Origin: JAAUQA01 sp036351435
Lineage (GTDB): Bacteria; Pseudomonadota; Gammaproteobacteria; Competibacterales; Competibacteraceae
Direction of reading: 5' to 3'
Assembly: GCA_036351435.1 (NCBI GenBank)
Contig: JAZBPA010000093.1
Span: 1 to 9,108, forward strand
Length of the DNA: 9,108 nucleotides
Below, in pieces: positions 1 to 6,800 of the stretch. Position 1 is the first letter of the stretch; each line of letters starts with the position of its first letter. The notes beneath the pieces are model-generated. The model made no database searches. It had not been told where the DNA came from and was given only the letters and a program-made list of their open reading frames with translations. Both the position numbers and the translations under genes were made by a program.

Positions 1-119
1 ACGTCAAAATGGTCGTCAACCTCATCGCTCCGATCGCCATGGAAGAAGGCCTCCGCTTCGCGATCCGCGAAGGCGGCCGCACAGTCGGCGCCGGCGTCGT
101 CGCTAAGGTTATTGAGTAA
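1..119 (+). CDS. tuf: Elongation factor Tu, C-terminal 38 residues (partial)
   Basis: The reading frame that starts with codon GTC at position 3 and stops at TAA 117-119 encodes the end of EF-Tu, the GTPase that brings aminoacyl-tRNA to the ribosomal A site. The residues KMVVNLIAPIAMEEGLRF followed by AIREGGRTVGAGVVAK are the diagnostic end of beta-barrel domain 3, closing with VIE. The 5' part lies outside the window. Codon use is markedly GC-ending here (every Gly is GGC, every Arg is CGC, both Leu are CTC, six of seven Val are GTC) and G+C is about 60% by hand count, unlike the genes downstream, including the equally highly expressed rplL. The last few codons (AAG GTT ATT GAG) lose that bias. 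The identity is certain; only the extent is cut. Confidence 0.97.
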   Translation, partial: VKMVVNLIAPIAMEEGLRFAIREGGRTVGAGVVAKVIE

Positions 120-179
120 GCGTATTACTTTAACTGTTTTCCCGGTGATAGATTGCTGTTGTAACGCTTTGCTAGCAAC

Positions 180-255
<76 letters not shown>

Positions 256-312
256 CCTGTTTATCCCGAAGGACGCAATCATCCATGCTTCGACAGGAAC
301 GTAAAACGGGCA

Positions 313-681
313 ATGAATCCTAAGCCTGACACGCAAGCCTCAAAAAACGACCTAATTAAACTGCTTTCAGCCGCTTCTATAGTGCTGTTCGCGTTGGTGG
401 GCTTTTATTTTTTTGCGGATCAACTGCTGTTGGTACGCGTCATTGGATTGCTAATAGCGGTTGGAGCGGCCAGCGCTATAGCATTGACCACCGAGATGGG
501 CAGCAACTTTTGGGATTTTGTCAAAGAATCGCGCATGGAATTGCGCAAGGTTGTTTGGCCAACGCGTGACGAAACGCTAAAGACTAGCTTGGCCGTTATC
601 GTTATGGTCATTGTTATGGGTATTTTCCTGTGGTTGCTTGATCTATTGCTATTTTGGGTAGTCCGGCTGTTCACCGGTTGA
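313..681 (+). CDS. secE: Preprotein translocase subunit SecE
   Basis: The 122-residue product is SecE, the essential small inner-membrane subunit that clamps SecY in the SecYEG channel. It has the three-helix form typical of gammaproteobacteria (E. coli SecE is 127 residues): hydrophobic segments at about 16-34, 38-60 and 91-116. Between the second and third lies the conserved amphipathic cytoplasmic stretch with the signature ELRKVVWPTRDET (about residues 76-88), the most diagnostic part of the family. The start is ATG 313. An in-frame TTG further upstream lies inside the tRNA and cannot be the start. The ribosome binding site is modest: AGGAA at 295-299 with a long 13-base spacer, or ACGGG just before the ATG. 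The stop codon TGA (679-681) overlaps the nusG Shine-Dalgarno sequence, so the two genes are probably translationally linked. Confidence 0.96.
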   Translation: MNPKPDTQASKNDLIKLLSAASIVLFALVGFYFFADQLLLVRVIGLLIAVGAASAIALTTEMGSNFWDFVKESRMELRKVVWPTRDETLKTSLAVIVMVIVMGIFLWLLDLLLFWVVRLFTG

Positions 682-690
682 GGGCACAAA

Positions 691-1223
691 ATGGCAATGC
701 GATGGTATGTAGTGCAGGCGTATTCAGGGTTCGAGCACCAAGTGAAGCGTTCCCTTCTGGAACGTATTAGATTGGCTGGCATGGAGAACAAGTTCGAGCA
801 GATTTTGGTCCCTACCGAAGAAGTAGTGGAAATGCGCGACGGCCAAAAGCGCAAAAGTGAACGCAAGTTTTTTCCGGCTACGTACTCGTGCAAATGGACA
901 TGGACGAAGAGAGCTGGCATCTGGTCAAAAGCGTGCCGAAAGTGTTGGGGTTCATCGGTGGGTCCAGTGATCGCCCCGCGCCTATTTCCGAGCAAGAAGC
1001 TCAGGCCATTATGCAGCGTATCCAAGATGGCGCCGATAAACCGAGACCGAAAGTTCTTTATGAACCGGGTGAGGTGGTGCGAGTCACTGATGGACCCTTT
1101 AATGATTTCAATGGCGTAGTCGAAGAAGTGAACTACGAAAAAAGCCGCCTACGGGTGGCGGTACTGATTTTCGGTCGCTCGACACCGGTCGAACTGGAAT
1201 TTAGCCAAGTCGAAAAAGCCTGA
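691..1223 (+). CDS. nusG: Transcription termination/antitermination factor NusG, frameshifted in this sequence
   Basis: NusG binds RNA polymerase, suppresses pausing and links it to Rho or to the ribosome. ATG 691 follows GAGGG (680-684) by 6 bases and opens an NGN domain (RWYVVQAYSGFE, then PTEEVVEMRDGQ and RKSERKFFP). After Pro62 (codon 874-876) the frame goes wrong and reads nonsense to a stop at 1119. The true continuation lies in the next frame: YVLVQMDMDEESWHLVKSVP from 879, then GFIGGSSDRPAPIS and a KOW domain beginning about EPGEVVRVTDGPFNDFNGVV, ending ELEFSQVEKA at 1223. Family members read FFPGYVLVQM here, so one G of an expected CCGGGCTAC is missing at about 876-877. With it restored the protein is 177 residues (E. 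coli 181). Everything else is intact, which argues for a base-calling error or a very recent mutation rather than a decayed gene. Confidence 0.93.
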
Positions 1224-1248
1224 TTCCAATCAGATTGGTAATGATTTA

Positions 1249-1280
1249 CTGGGGAGCCGCAAGGCGCTTTACCCAACAGG
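1249..1280 (+). promoter_or_regulatory. Probable ribosomal protein L1 translational operator in the rplK leader
   Basis: In the 65-base gap before rplK, bases G1251-G1253 (or 1252-1254) can pair with C1272-C1274. Inside, GCC 1256-1258 pairs with GGC 1263-1265 around a GCAA (GNRA-type) tetraloop at 1259-1262. Between the two helices lies an asymmetric internal loop (A1255, possibly with G1254, against GCTTTA 1266-1271). A short hairpin with an asymmetric internal loop just before the L11 Shine-Dalgarno sequence is the known form of the L1 binding site, which mimics the L1 site of 23S rRNA and lets excess L1 shut off rplK-rplA translation. The assignment rests on position and shape; I did not align it to a covariance model. 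Confidence 0.7.
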
Positions 1281-1282
1281 AG
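1278..1282 (+). promoter_or_regulatory. rplK ribosome binding site, decides the start
   Basis: AGGAG lies 6 bases before ATG 1289 but only 3 bases before the adjacent in-frame ATG 1286. The spacing and the usual L11 N-terminus (MAKKVSAYVKLQ) favour 1289. Confidence 0.8.
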
Positions 1283-1288
1283 TGAATG

Positions 1289-1720
1289 ATGGCTAAAAAA
1301 GTCTCTGCTTACGTAAAATTACAAGTACCGGCCGGTAAGGCCAATCCCAGTCCTCCAGTTGGCCCGGCGTTGGGCCAACACGGCGTAAATATTATGGAGT
1401 TTTGCAAAGCGTTCAATGCTCAAACCCAGCAGTTGGAGCAAGGATTACCGATTCCGGTCGTGATTACTGTCTACAGTGATCGCAGCTTTACCTTTATTCA
1501 AAAGACTCCACCAGCTGCCGTGTTGCTCAAGAAATCACTTGGACTTGATAAAGGTAGCCCAACGCCTAATACCAAAAAAGTCGGTACAGTTACCCGACAG
1601 CAACTGGAAGAAATTGCTACGGCTAAACAACCTGATCTGACTGCTGCCGATATGGATGCGGCGGTACGTACAATTGCTGGTAGCGCCCGTTCCATGGGAC
1701 TGAATGTGGAGGGGGTATAA
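1289..1720 (+). CDS. rplK: 50S ribosomal protein L11
   Basis: The 143-residue product is L11 (uL11), which with 23S rRNA helices 43-44 and L10–L7/L12 forms the GTPase-associated centre and is needed for stringent activation of RelA. The N-terminal domain (about 1-70) opens MAKKVSAYVKLQVPAGKANP and carries the proline-rich NPSPPVGPALGQHGVNIMEF stretch that also binds thiostrepton-type drugs. The C-terminal rRNA-binding domain (about 75-143) includes KTPPAAVLLKK, a KVGTVT segment and the signature GSARSMGL at 131-138. Length matches E. coli (142). ATG 1286 is directly adjacent and in frame but too close to the Shine-Dalgarno sequence. It is followed after 3 bases by rplA and is expected to be co-translated and repressed by L1 through the operator just upstream. 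Confidence 0.97.
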   Translation: MAKKVSAYVKLQVPAGKANPSPPVGPALGQHGVNIMEFCKAFNAQTQQLEQGLPIPVVITVYSDRSFTFIQKTPPAAVLLKKSLGLDKGSPTPNTKKVGTVTRQQLEEIATAKQPDLTAADMDAAVRTIAGSARSMGLNVEGV

Positions 1721-1723
1721 GCC

Positions 1724-2419
1724 ATGGCCAAATTATCCAAACGTCAGCAGACCATTCAGCAGCGAGTAACTCCCGGTAAATTGTATCCATTGGAAGAGGC
1801 GGTGGATTTATTGAAGGAACTGGCACAAGCCAAGTTTACCGAATCCGTTGATGTATCGGTAAATCTGGGTGTTGATCCCCGCAAGTCGGACCAAGTAGTG
1901 CGTGGTTCCACCGTGCTACCTAACGGTACCGGCAAACAGGTGCGCGTTGCCGTATTTGCGCAAGGGGCTAATGCTGAAGCGGCTGAACAAGCAGGAGCCG
2001 ATATCGTCGGTTTCGAAGACCTTGCCGCATCGATCAAGGCCGGCCAGCTGGATTTTGATGTCGTCATCGCATCACCCGATGCCATGCGTGTCGTCGGACC
2101 CTTGGGCCAGATTCTGGGACCGCGCGGTTTGATGCCTAATCCCAAAGTAGGCACAGTTACCCCCGACGTCGCGACTGCTGTCACCAATGCCAAAGCGGGC
2201 CAGGTGCGCTACCGTACTGATAAGACCGGAATTATCCATTGTGGTATCGGTAAGGTAGATTTTGCCACTGAGCACTTGCGCGAGAACCTGCAGGCCTTAC
2301 TTGCCGATTTAAAAAAAGCCAAGCCATCGACTTCTAAAGGTGTCTATGTTCGCCGAGTTACCCTGTCTACTACCATGGGACCGGGGCTTGGGGTTGATCA
2401 ATCCACCTTGTCGTTCTGA
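1724..2419 (+). CDS. rplA: 50S ribosomal protein L1
   Basis: The 231-residue product is L1 (uL1), which forms the mobile L1 stalk guiding deacylated tRNA out of the E site, and is the translational repressor of its own operon. It begins MAKLSKRQQT and contains the family signature GPRGLMPNPKVGTVT (residues 132-146), the segment KAGQVRYRTDKTGIIHCGIG and the C-terminal GVYVRRVTLSTTMGPGLGVD. Length is close to E. coli L1 (234). ATG 1724 is preceded by a purine run, GGAGGGGG (1708-1715), that lies inside the last codons of rplK, and only 3 bases separate the genes. That arrangement suits translational coupling. No truncation or frameshift is visible. Confidence 0.97.
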   Translation: MAKLSKRQQTIQQRVTPGKLYPLEEAVDLLKELAQAKFTESVDVSVNLGVDPRKSDQVVRGSTVLPNGTGKQVRVAVFAQGANAEAAEQAGADIVGFEDLAASIKAGQLDFDVVIASPDAMRVVGPLGQILGPRGLMPNPKVGTVTPDVATAVTNAKAGQVRYRTDKTGIIHCGIGKVDFATEHLRENLQALLADLKKAKPSTSKGVYVRRVTLSTTMGPGLGVDQSTLSF

Positions 2420-2641
2420 GCGTTGTTAAGTGAATAACCGGATGTCCGCTGTTACTGGCAGGCATCCACTCTGAACTTTGGGCAGCTGGTTTAAATGCCG
2501 GCTGACGTCAAAGACCGCAGGTGCTTGTGCTTAATGGTCCGTTAGCACTATGTGCTTGAATGGACGGCCTGCGCAGACGGCATAGCCCTTCCCAGTGAAT
2601 CCTGGTCAAGGCTGCCGTTCAGCATTTTGTGACCCTACCGC

Positions 2642-2663
2642 CCACTGTCTGAACAGTGGTTTT
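2642..2663 (+). terminator. Hairpin plus T4 in the rplJ leader, possible attenuator
   Basis: CCACTGT (2642-2648) pairs perfectly with ACAGTGG (2653-2659) around the loop CTGA, followed immediately by TTTT (2660-2663). It looks like a small intrinsic terminator, but the stem is only 7 bp and the U tract only 4, so strong termination is unlikely. CCAGTG at 2679-2684 could compete for the 5' arm. It may instead be part of the L10 leader fold or a processing site. Confidence 0.35.
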
Positions 2664-2694
2664 GATGCCCTCTTCAGTCCAGTGAGCCTTTTCC

Positions 2695-2701
2695 AGGAGG
2701 T
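2695..2701 (+). promoter_or_regulatory. rplJ ribosome binding site, decides the start
   Basis: AGGAGGT is a near-perfect Shine-Dalgarno sequence lying 11 bases before ATG 2713. The in-frame TTG at 2704 is only 2 bases away and can be excluded as the start. Confidence 0.85.
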
Positions 2702-2712
2702 GGTTGATCTCA

Positions 2713-3240
2713 ATGAGTTTGAGTCTCGCGGAAAAAAAAGCGGTCGTTGCTGAAGTTGCTGCTGTTGCAGCCGAAGCACAATCGCTAATTGCTTCGGAAT
2801 ACCGGGGGTTGAGCGTGGCACAGCTAACGGACCTGCGTGTCAAAGCCCGACAGAATGGCGTTCATCTGCAAGTCGTTAAAAACACCTTGGCCCGACGGGC
2901 TTTGCAGGGAACCGAGTTTGAGTGTGTAGACCCTGTGTTAGTGGGGCCCTTGATCTTGGCTTTCTCGCAGAGTGAACCTGGAGCGGCAGCACGTCTGCTC
3001 AAGGATTTTGCCAAAGGTAATGATCGATTTGTTGTCAAGGCGCTGGTTGTCAGTGGCCGGTTATTGCCGGCTAGTGATTTGGACCGATTGGCAACCATGC
3101 CGACCCGTGAAGAGGCCATTAGTCTTTTAATGGCTTGTATGCGGGCGCCCTTAGACAAGTTGGCACGCACGCTCAACGAAGTGCCGGGCAAATTGGTACG
3201 TACCATGGAAGCCGTGCGCTTACAGAAAGCCGAAGGGTAA
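2713..3240 (+). CDS. rplJ: 50S ribosomal protein L10
   Basis: The 175-residue product is L10 (uL10), the base of the ribosomal stalk that binds 23S rRNA next to L11 and carries L7/L12 dimers on its C-terminal helix. It starts MSLSLAEKKAVVAEV and contains the conserved segments YRGLSVAQLTDLR (30-42), VVKNTLARRALQGTEFE (54-70), VGPLILAFSQSEPGAAARLL (77-96) and LDRLATMPTREEAISLLM (123-140). The C-terminal helix LARTLNEVPGKLVRTMEAVR (about 150-169) is the L7/L12 binding part. E. coli L10 is 165 residues, so this one is slightly longer, mainly in the linker around MRAPLDKLARTL. It is separated from rplL by 61 bases and is expected to repress its own translation as the L10–L7/L12 complex through the leader upstream. 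Confidence 0.96.
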   Translation: MSLSLAEKKAVVAEVAAVAAEAQSLIASEYRGLSVAQLTDLRVKARQNGVHLQVVKNTLARRALQGTEFECVDPVLVGPLILAFSQSEPGAAARLLKDFAKGNDRFVVKALVVSGRLLPASDLDRLATMPTREEAISLLMACMRAPLDKLARTLNEVPGKLVRTMEAVRLQKAEG

Positions 3241-3288
3241 CAGACGCTTTTTTTGCTCGTCTATTCAGATTACAGAACAGTTTAGTTT

Positions 3289-3293
3289 AGGAG
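3289..3293 (+). promoter_or_regulatory. rplL ribosome binding site, decides the start
   Basis: AGGAG lies 8 bases before ATG 3302, ideal spacing for a very highly translated gene. An in-frame GTG at 3293 overlaps the Shine-Dalgarno sequence itself and is excluded. Confidence 0.88.
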
Positions 3294-3301
3294 TGATAAG
3301 T

Positions 3302-3679
3302 ATGGCAGTTTCCAAAGAAGATATTCTGGAAACCATTTCCAGTATGACGGTTATGGAAGTCGTTGATTTGATTTCCGCCATGGAAGAGAAGTTTGGAGTT
3401 AGCGCAGCTGCTGCTGTATCCGCTGCACCGGCGGCTGCCGCTGCCGAGGCGGCACCGGCTGAAGAGAAGACCGAGTTCGATGTAGTCATGTCCAGTTTTG
3501 GCGACAAAAAAGTCAACGTCATCAAAGTGATTCGGGGAATTACCGGATTAGGACTCAAGGAAGCCAAAGATCTCGTCGAGGGAGCACCTTCTACCGTCAA
3601 GGAAGGGATAGCCAAGGCCGAAGCCGACGATATTAAAAAGCAGTTGGAAGAAGCTGGCGCGGCGGTCGAGATCAAGTAA
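3302..3679 (+). CDS. rplL: 50S ribosomal protein L7/L12
   Basis: The 125-residue product is L7/L12 (bL12), the multi-copy acidic stalk protein that recruits and stimulates EF-Tu, EF-G, IF2 and RF3. All three parts are visible: an N-terminal dimerisation and L10-binding domain (about 1-32, SKEDILETISSMTVMEVVDL), an Ala/Pro/Glu-rich hinge (about 34-55) and a C-terminal factor-binding domain (about 56-125) with the conserved VIKVIRGITGLGLKEAKDLV and EGIAKAEADDIKKQLEEAGA. E. coli has 121 residues. Gly codons are mostly GGA and Val codons mixed, so codon bias is weak for so highly expressed a gene. The stop codon is followed 3 bases later by a 6-bp hairpin (3683-3706) and then by the probable attenuator before rpoB. 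Confidence 0.97.
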   Translation: MAVSKEDILETISSMTVMEVVDLISAMEEKFGVSAAAAVSAAPAAAAAEAAPAEEKTEFDVVMSSFGDKKVNVIKVIRGITGLGLKEAKDLVEGAPSTVKEGIAKAEADDIKKQLEEAGAAVEIK

Positions 3680-3718
3680 GCCACGCTTGTCCGCAGCGAT
3701 AAGCGTACGCAGTTGTTC

Positions 3719-3749
3719 GGCTGGTGGCCTGAGGCCGCCGGCCTTTGTT
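3719..3749 (+). terminator. Probable partial terminator (attenuator) between rplL and rpoB
   Basis: GGCTGGTGGCC (3719-3729) pairs over 11 bp with GGCCGCCGGCC (3733-3743), with two G-U pairs and a TGA loop, followed by TTTGTT (3744-3749) in a U-rich stretch. This has the form of an intrinsic terminator with an imperfect U tract. In E. coli the same gap holds an attenuator that lets only part of transcription pass into rpoBC, keeping polymerase below ribosomal protein output. The imperfect tract fits partial read-through. I see no obvious rpoB promoter in the rest of the 176-base gap. A further 7-bp hairpin (3770-3776 with 3784-3790, one G-U) follows it. Confidence 0.7.
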
Positions 3750-3844
3750 CGTTGTGCTCAGGAATTATCACCCGTATGGATATTATGGGTTCTCACCTTG
3801 CCCGCAGTCCCTGGAAGTATGACCGGTGACGTGGAGCCGTTATC

Positions 3845-3850
3845 GAGGAA
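3845..3850 (+). promoter_or_regulatory. rpoB ribosome binding site, decides the start
   Basis: GAGGAA lies 5 bases before ATG 3856, which opens the family N-terminus MAYSFTEKKRIRKDFGKR. An in-frame GTG at 3826 would add ten unrelated residues and has no site of its own. Confidence 0.85.
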
Positions 3851-3855
3851 TCCCG

Positions 3856-6800
3856 ATGGCCTATTCTTTTACTGAAAAAAAACGTATCCGTAAAGACTTC
3901 GGTAAGCGTCCCGACATTCTCAAAGTGCCTTATTTGCTGGCAATTCAGTTGGATTCTTATCAAGCTTTTTTGCAGGCAAGTCTGTCTCCTGAAAAACGTC
4001 GGGAAGTCGGCTTGCATGCGGCATTTAGTTCTGTGTTTCCGATCGCCAGCTATTCCGGTAATGCGGTTCTTGAATACGTGAGCTATCGGCTGGGTGAACC
4101 TGTATTTGATGTGCGGGAATGTCAGTTGCGTGGCCTTACCTATGCTGCCCCGCTGCGGGTACGACTGCGGTTGGTTATCCTTGATAAGGACGCTGAAGCG
4201 GGTTCACCTTCGGTCAAAGATATCAAGGAGAACGAAGTCTACATGGGCGAATTACCGCTCATGACTGAGAACGGCACGTTCGTGATTAATGGTACCGAAC
4301 GGGTCATTGTGTCTCAGCTGCACCGCTCTCCAGGGGTGTTTTTCGATCACGATAAGGGCAAAACCCATTCCTCTGGCAAGCTACTGTTTTCAGCGCGCAT
4401 TATTCCTTATCGGGGTTCCTGGCTGGATTTTGAGTTCGATGCCAAAGACGTCCTGTATGCGCGTATCGACCGGCGTCGCAAGTTACCGGCAACCGCTTTG
4501 TTGCGTGCCCTAGGCTACGATACCGAGCAAATTCTCAATCTTTTTTTCGATACCAACACCTTCCAGTTCAATGCGCTGGGCGTCACTCTGGAACTGATTC
4601 CTGAGCGTTTGCGAGGCGAAGCGGCTGGTTTCGATATTAAAATCGGTGACGAGCTCCTCGTCGAAGCTGGTCGTCGCATTACCCCGAAGCATGTTCGCGA
4701 ACTGGTTAAAGCCGGCATCAAGACCCTGAATGTGCCGTTGGATTATTTAGCAGGGAAAGTGTTGGCGCACGACGTAGTCAATACGGCGACCGGTGAGCTG
4801 ATCGCCATGGCCAACGATGAGTTGAACGTGGAGATGATCGACGCCATTCACGCTGCGGGTGTTGAGCAGATACGAACCTTATTCGTCAATGATCTGGATC
4901 GCGGCGCTTATATTTCCAGCACCCTGCGCGCTGATACGACCCGTACAGAACTCGAAGCATTGGTCGAGATTTACCGGATGATGCGCCCTGGTGAACCGCC
5001 GACTAAAGACGCAGCGTTGAACCTGTTTTTCAATTTATTCTTCTCCGAAGATCGCTATGACCTGTCGTCGGTGGGGCGTATGAAGTTCAACCGCCGAGTG
5101 GGCCGTAACACGGTGTTAGGGCCTGGGGTTTTGTATGACGGCTTTTATTTCAGCCGACGCAATGAGGAGCACTGCAAGCGATTGCATGCTGAGCTGCAAG
5201 ACAGCTCGGATATCATTGATGTTCTCAAGGTGTTGATCGGTATCAAGGATGGTAACGGCGTCGTTGACGACATCGATCATCTCGGTAATCGACGTATTCG
5301 TTGCGTTGGTGAGATGGTGGAGAACGTCTTTCGCGTCGGCTTAGTGCGCGTGGAACGGGCAGTTAAAGAACGGTTGAGCTTGGCTGAAACCGAAAACCTG
5401 ACTCCGCAGGATTTGATCAACGCTAAACCGGTTGCGGCTGCGATTAAAGAGTTCTTCGGTTCCAGTCAATTATCGCAGTTTATGGATCAGAACAACCCGC
5501 TGTCCGAGGTGACCCACAAACGCCGAGTCTCGGCGTTGGGACCCGGTGGCTTGACCCGGGAGCGGGCTGGGTTCGAAGTGCGCGATGTACATCCCACGCA
5601 TTACGGTCGCGTTTGCCCCATCGAAACCCCGGAGGGCCCTAATATCGGGTTGATCAATTCGTTGGCCGTGTATGCGCGGACTAACGAATACGGTTTCCTG
5701 GAAACCCCTTACCGGAAGGTGACAGACGGCTGTGTGACCGAGGAAATTGTGTTCTTGTCGGCCATCGAAGAAGGCAATTATGTTATCGCACAAGCGAACG
5801 CGACTTTGGATCCTGAAGGTAAGCTGACTGATGAATTAGTGTCGGCTCGGTATCAAGACGAATTCACCCTCAAACGACCGATTGACGTGCAATTCATGGA
5901 CGTGTCGCCCATGCAAATTGTGTCGGTGGCTGCAGCGTTGATTCCCTTCCTGGAACACGATGATGCCAACCGGGCATTGATGGGATCGAACATGCAACGG
6001 CAGGCCGTTCCCACCTTGCGCGCCGAGAAACCGCTGGTCGGCACCGGTATCGAACGGACGGTAGCCATTGATTCGGGGGTGACCGTAGTGGCTCGGCGAG
6101 GAGGGATGGTTGACTCTGTCGATGCCGGTCGTATCGTGGTTCGCGTGCACGATGAAGAAACGTCTGCGGGTGGCCCAGGTGTTGATATTTACAATCTTAT
6201 CAAATACACCCGTTCCAATCAGAATACCTGTATCAATCAACGGCCACTGGTTACCCCAGGGGATACGGTAGCCAAAGGCGATGTGCTGGCTGATGGTCCG
6301 AGCACCGATTTAGGGGAATTGGCGTTAGGACAGAATTTGTTGGTCGCCTTTATGCCCTGGAACGGGTACAACTTCGAAGACTCCATTCTGATCTCTGAGC
6401 GGCTGGTCGAGGAAGACCGCTTTACCACGATCCATATTGAGGAACTCACCTGTGTAGCCCGTGACACCAAACTAGGACCTGAGGAAATCACCGCTGATAT
6501 TCCCAATGTCGGTGAAAGCGCGCTGGGTAAACTGGATGAAGCCGGCATCGTTTACATCGGTGCGGAGGTGCAAAGCGGCGATATCCTGGTCGGCAAGGTT
6601 ACGCCTAAGGGCGAGACCCAACTGACTCCGGAAGAGAAGCTGCTGCGAGCCATCTTCGGCGAAAAAGCGTCCGATGTAAAAGATACCTCACTGCGGGTAC
6701 CGCCCGGGATGGACGGCACCGTGATTGATGTGCGGGTATTCACCCGCGATGGCGTGGAAAAAGACTTCCGCGCCAAGCAGATCGAAGCGGCTGAGGTAAC

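Larger units (their letters stand above)
2420..2712 (+). promoter_or_regulatory. Structured rplJ leader, probable L10(L12)4 autoregulatory region
   Basis: This 293-base gap has no plausible gene but is full of pairable arms. (1) GGATG 2440-2444 with CATCC 2463-2467. (2) CAGCTGG 2483-2489 with CCGGCTG 2498-2504 (one G-U). (3) A long arm: CGCAGG 2516-2521 with CCTGCG 2568-2573, enclosing GTCC 2537-2540 with GGAC 2562-2565 and AGCAC 2544-2548 with GTGCT 2552-2556, the last two separated by a 3x5 internal loop. (4) ACGGC 2577-2581 with GCCGT 2614-2618, continued after a bulge by AGCC 2584-2587 with GGCT 2610-2613. (5) A perfect hairpin at 2642-2659. In enterobacteria this gap carries the L10 promoter and the mRNA site bound by the L10–L7/L12 complex, which represses rplJL translation from a distance. 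Element 3 is the likeliest binding site. I found no clear -35/-10 pair. Confidence 0.7.

Noticed and set aside
120..179. Possible promoter with TTAACT (130-135) as -35 before tRNA-Trp.
   Set aside because: No acceptable -10 box lies 16-18 bases downstream; the best TAGATT is only 13 bases away.
868..878. Programmed minus-one frameshift at T6 in nusG as the preferred explanation.
   Set aside because: The zero-frame context G-TTT-TTT is not a proper slippery heptamer, no strong downstream pseudoknot was seen, and a simple missing G restores the consensus exactly. It is kept only as an alternative in the findings.
420..1025. A 201-codon open frame on the minus strand across secE and nusG.
   Set aside because: It is antisense to two genes clearly recognised by protein motifs, has no ribosome binding site that I can see and no recognisable domain.
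1226..1238. Inverted repeat CCAATC-A-GATTGG after the nusG stop, as a terminator or operator.
   Set aside because: It has no U tract, the RNA stem would be only 5 bp, and transcription must continue into rplK. It may be a weak processing stem or chance.
2503..2510. Perfect palindrome TGACGTCA in the rplJ leader as a protein operator.
   Set aside because: It is a single 8-base palindrome with no partner site, and part of it belongs to a better-supported hairpin arm (2498-2504).
3242..3262. AGACG/CGTCT pairing around a T7 run in the rplJ–rplL gap, as a terminator.
   Set aside because: The T run is in the loop rather than after the stem, the stem is 5 bp, and rplL must be transcribed through it.
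3826..3855. GTG start giving RpoB ten extra residues.
   Set aside because: The extension is unlike any RpoB N-terminus, and ATG 3856 has GAGGAA at good spacing.
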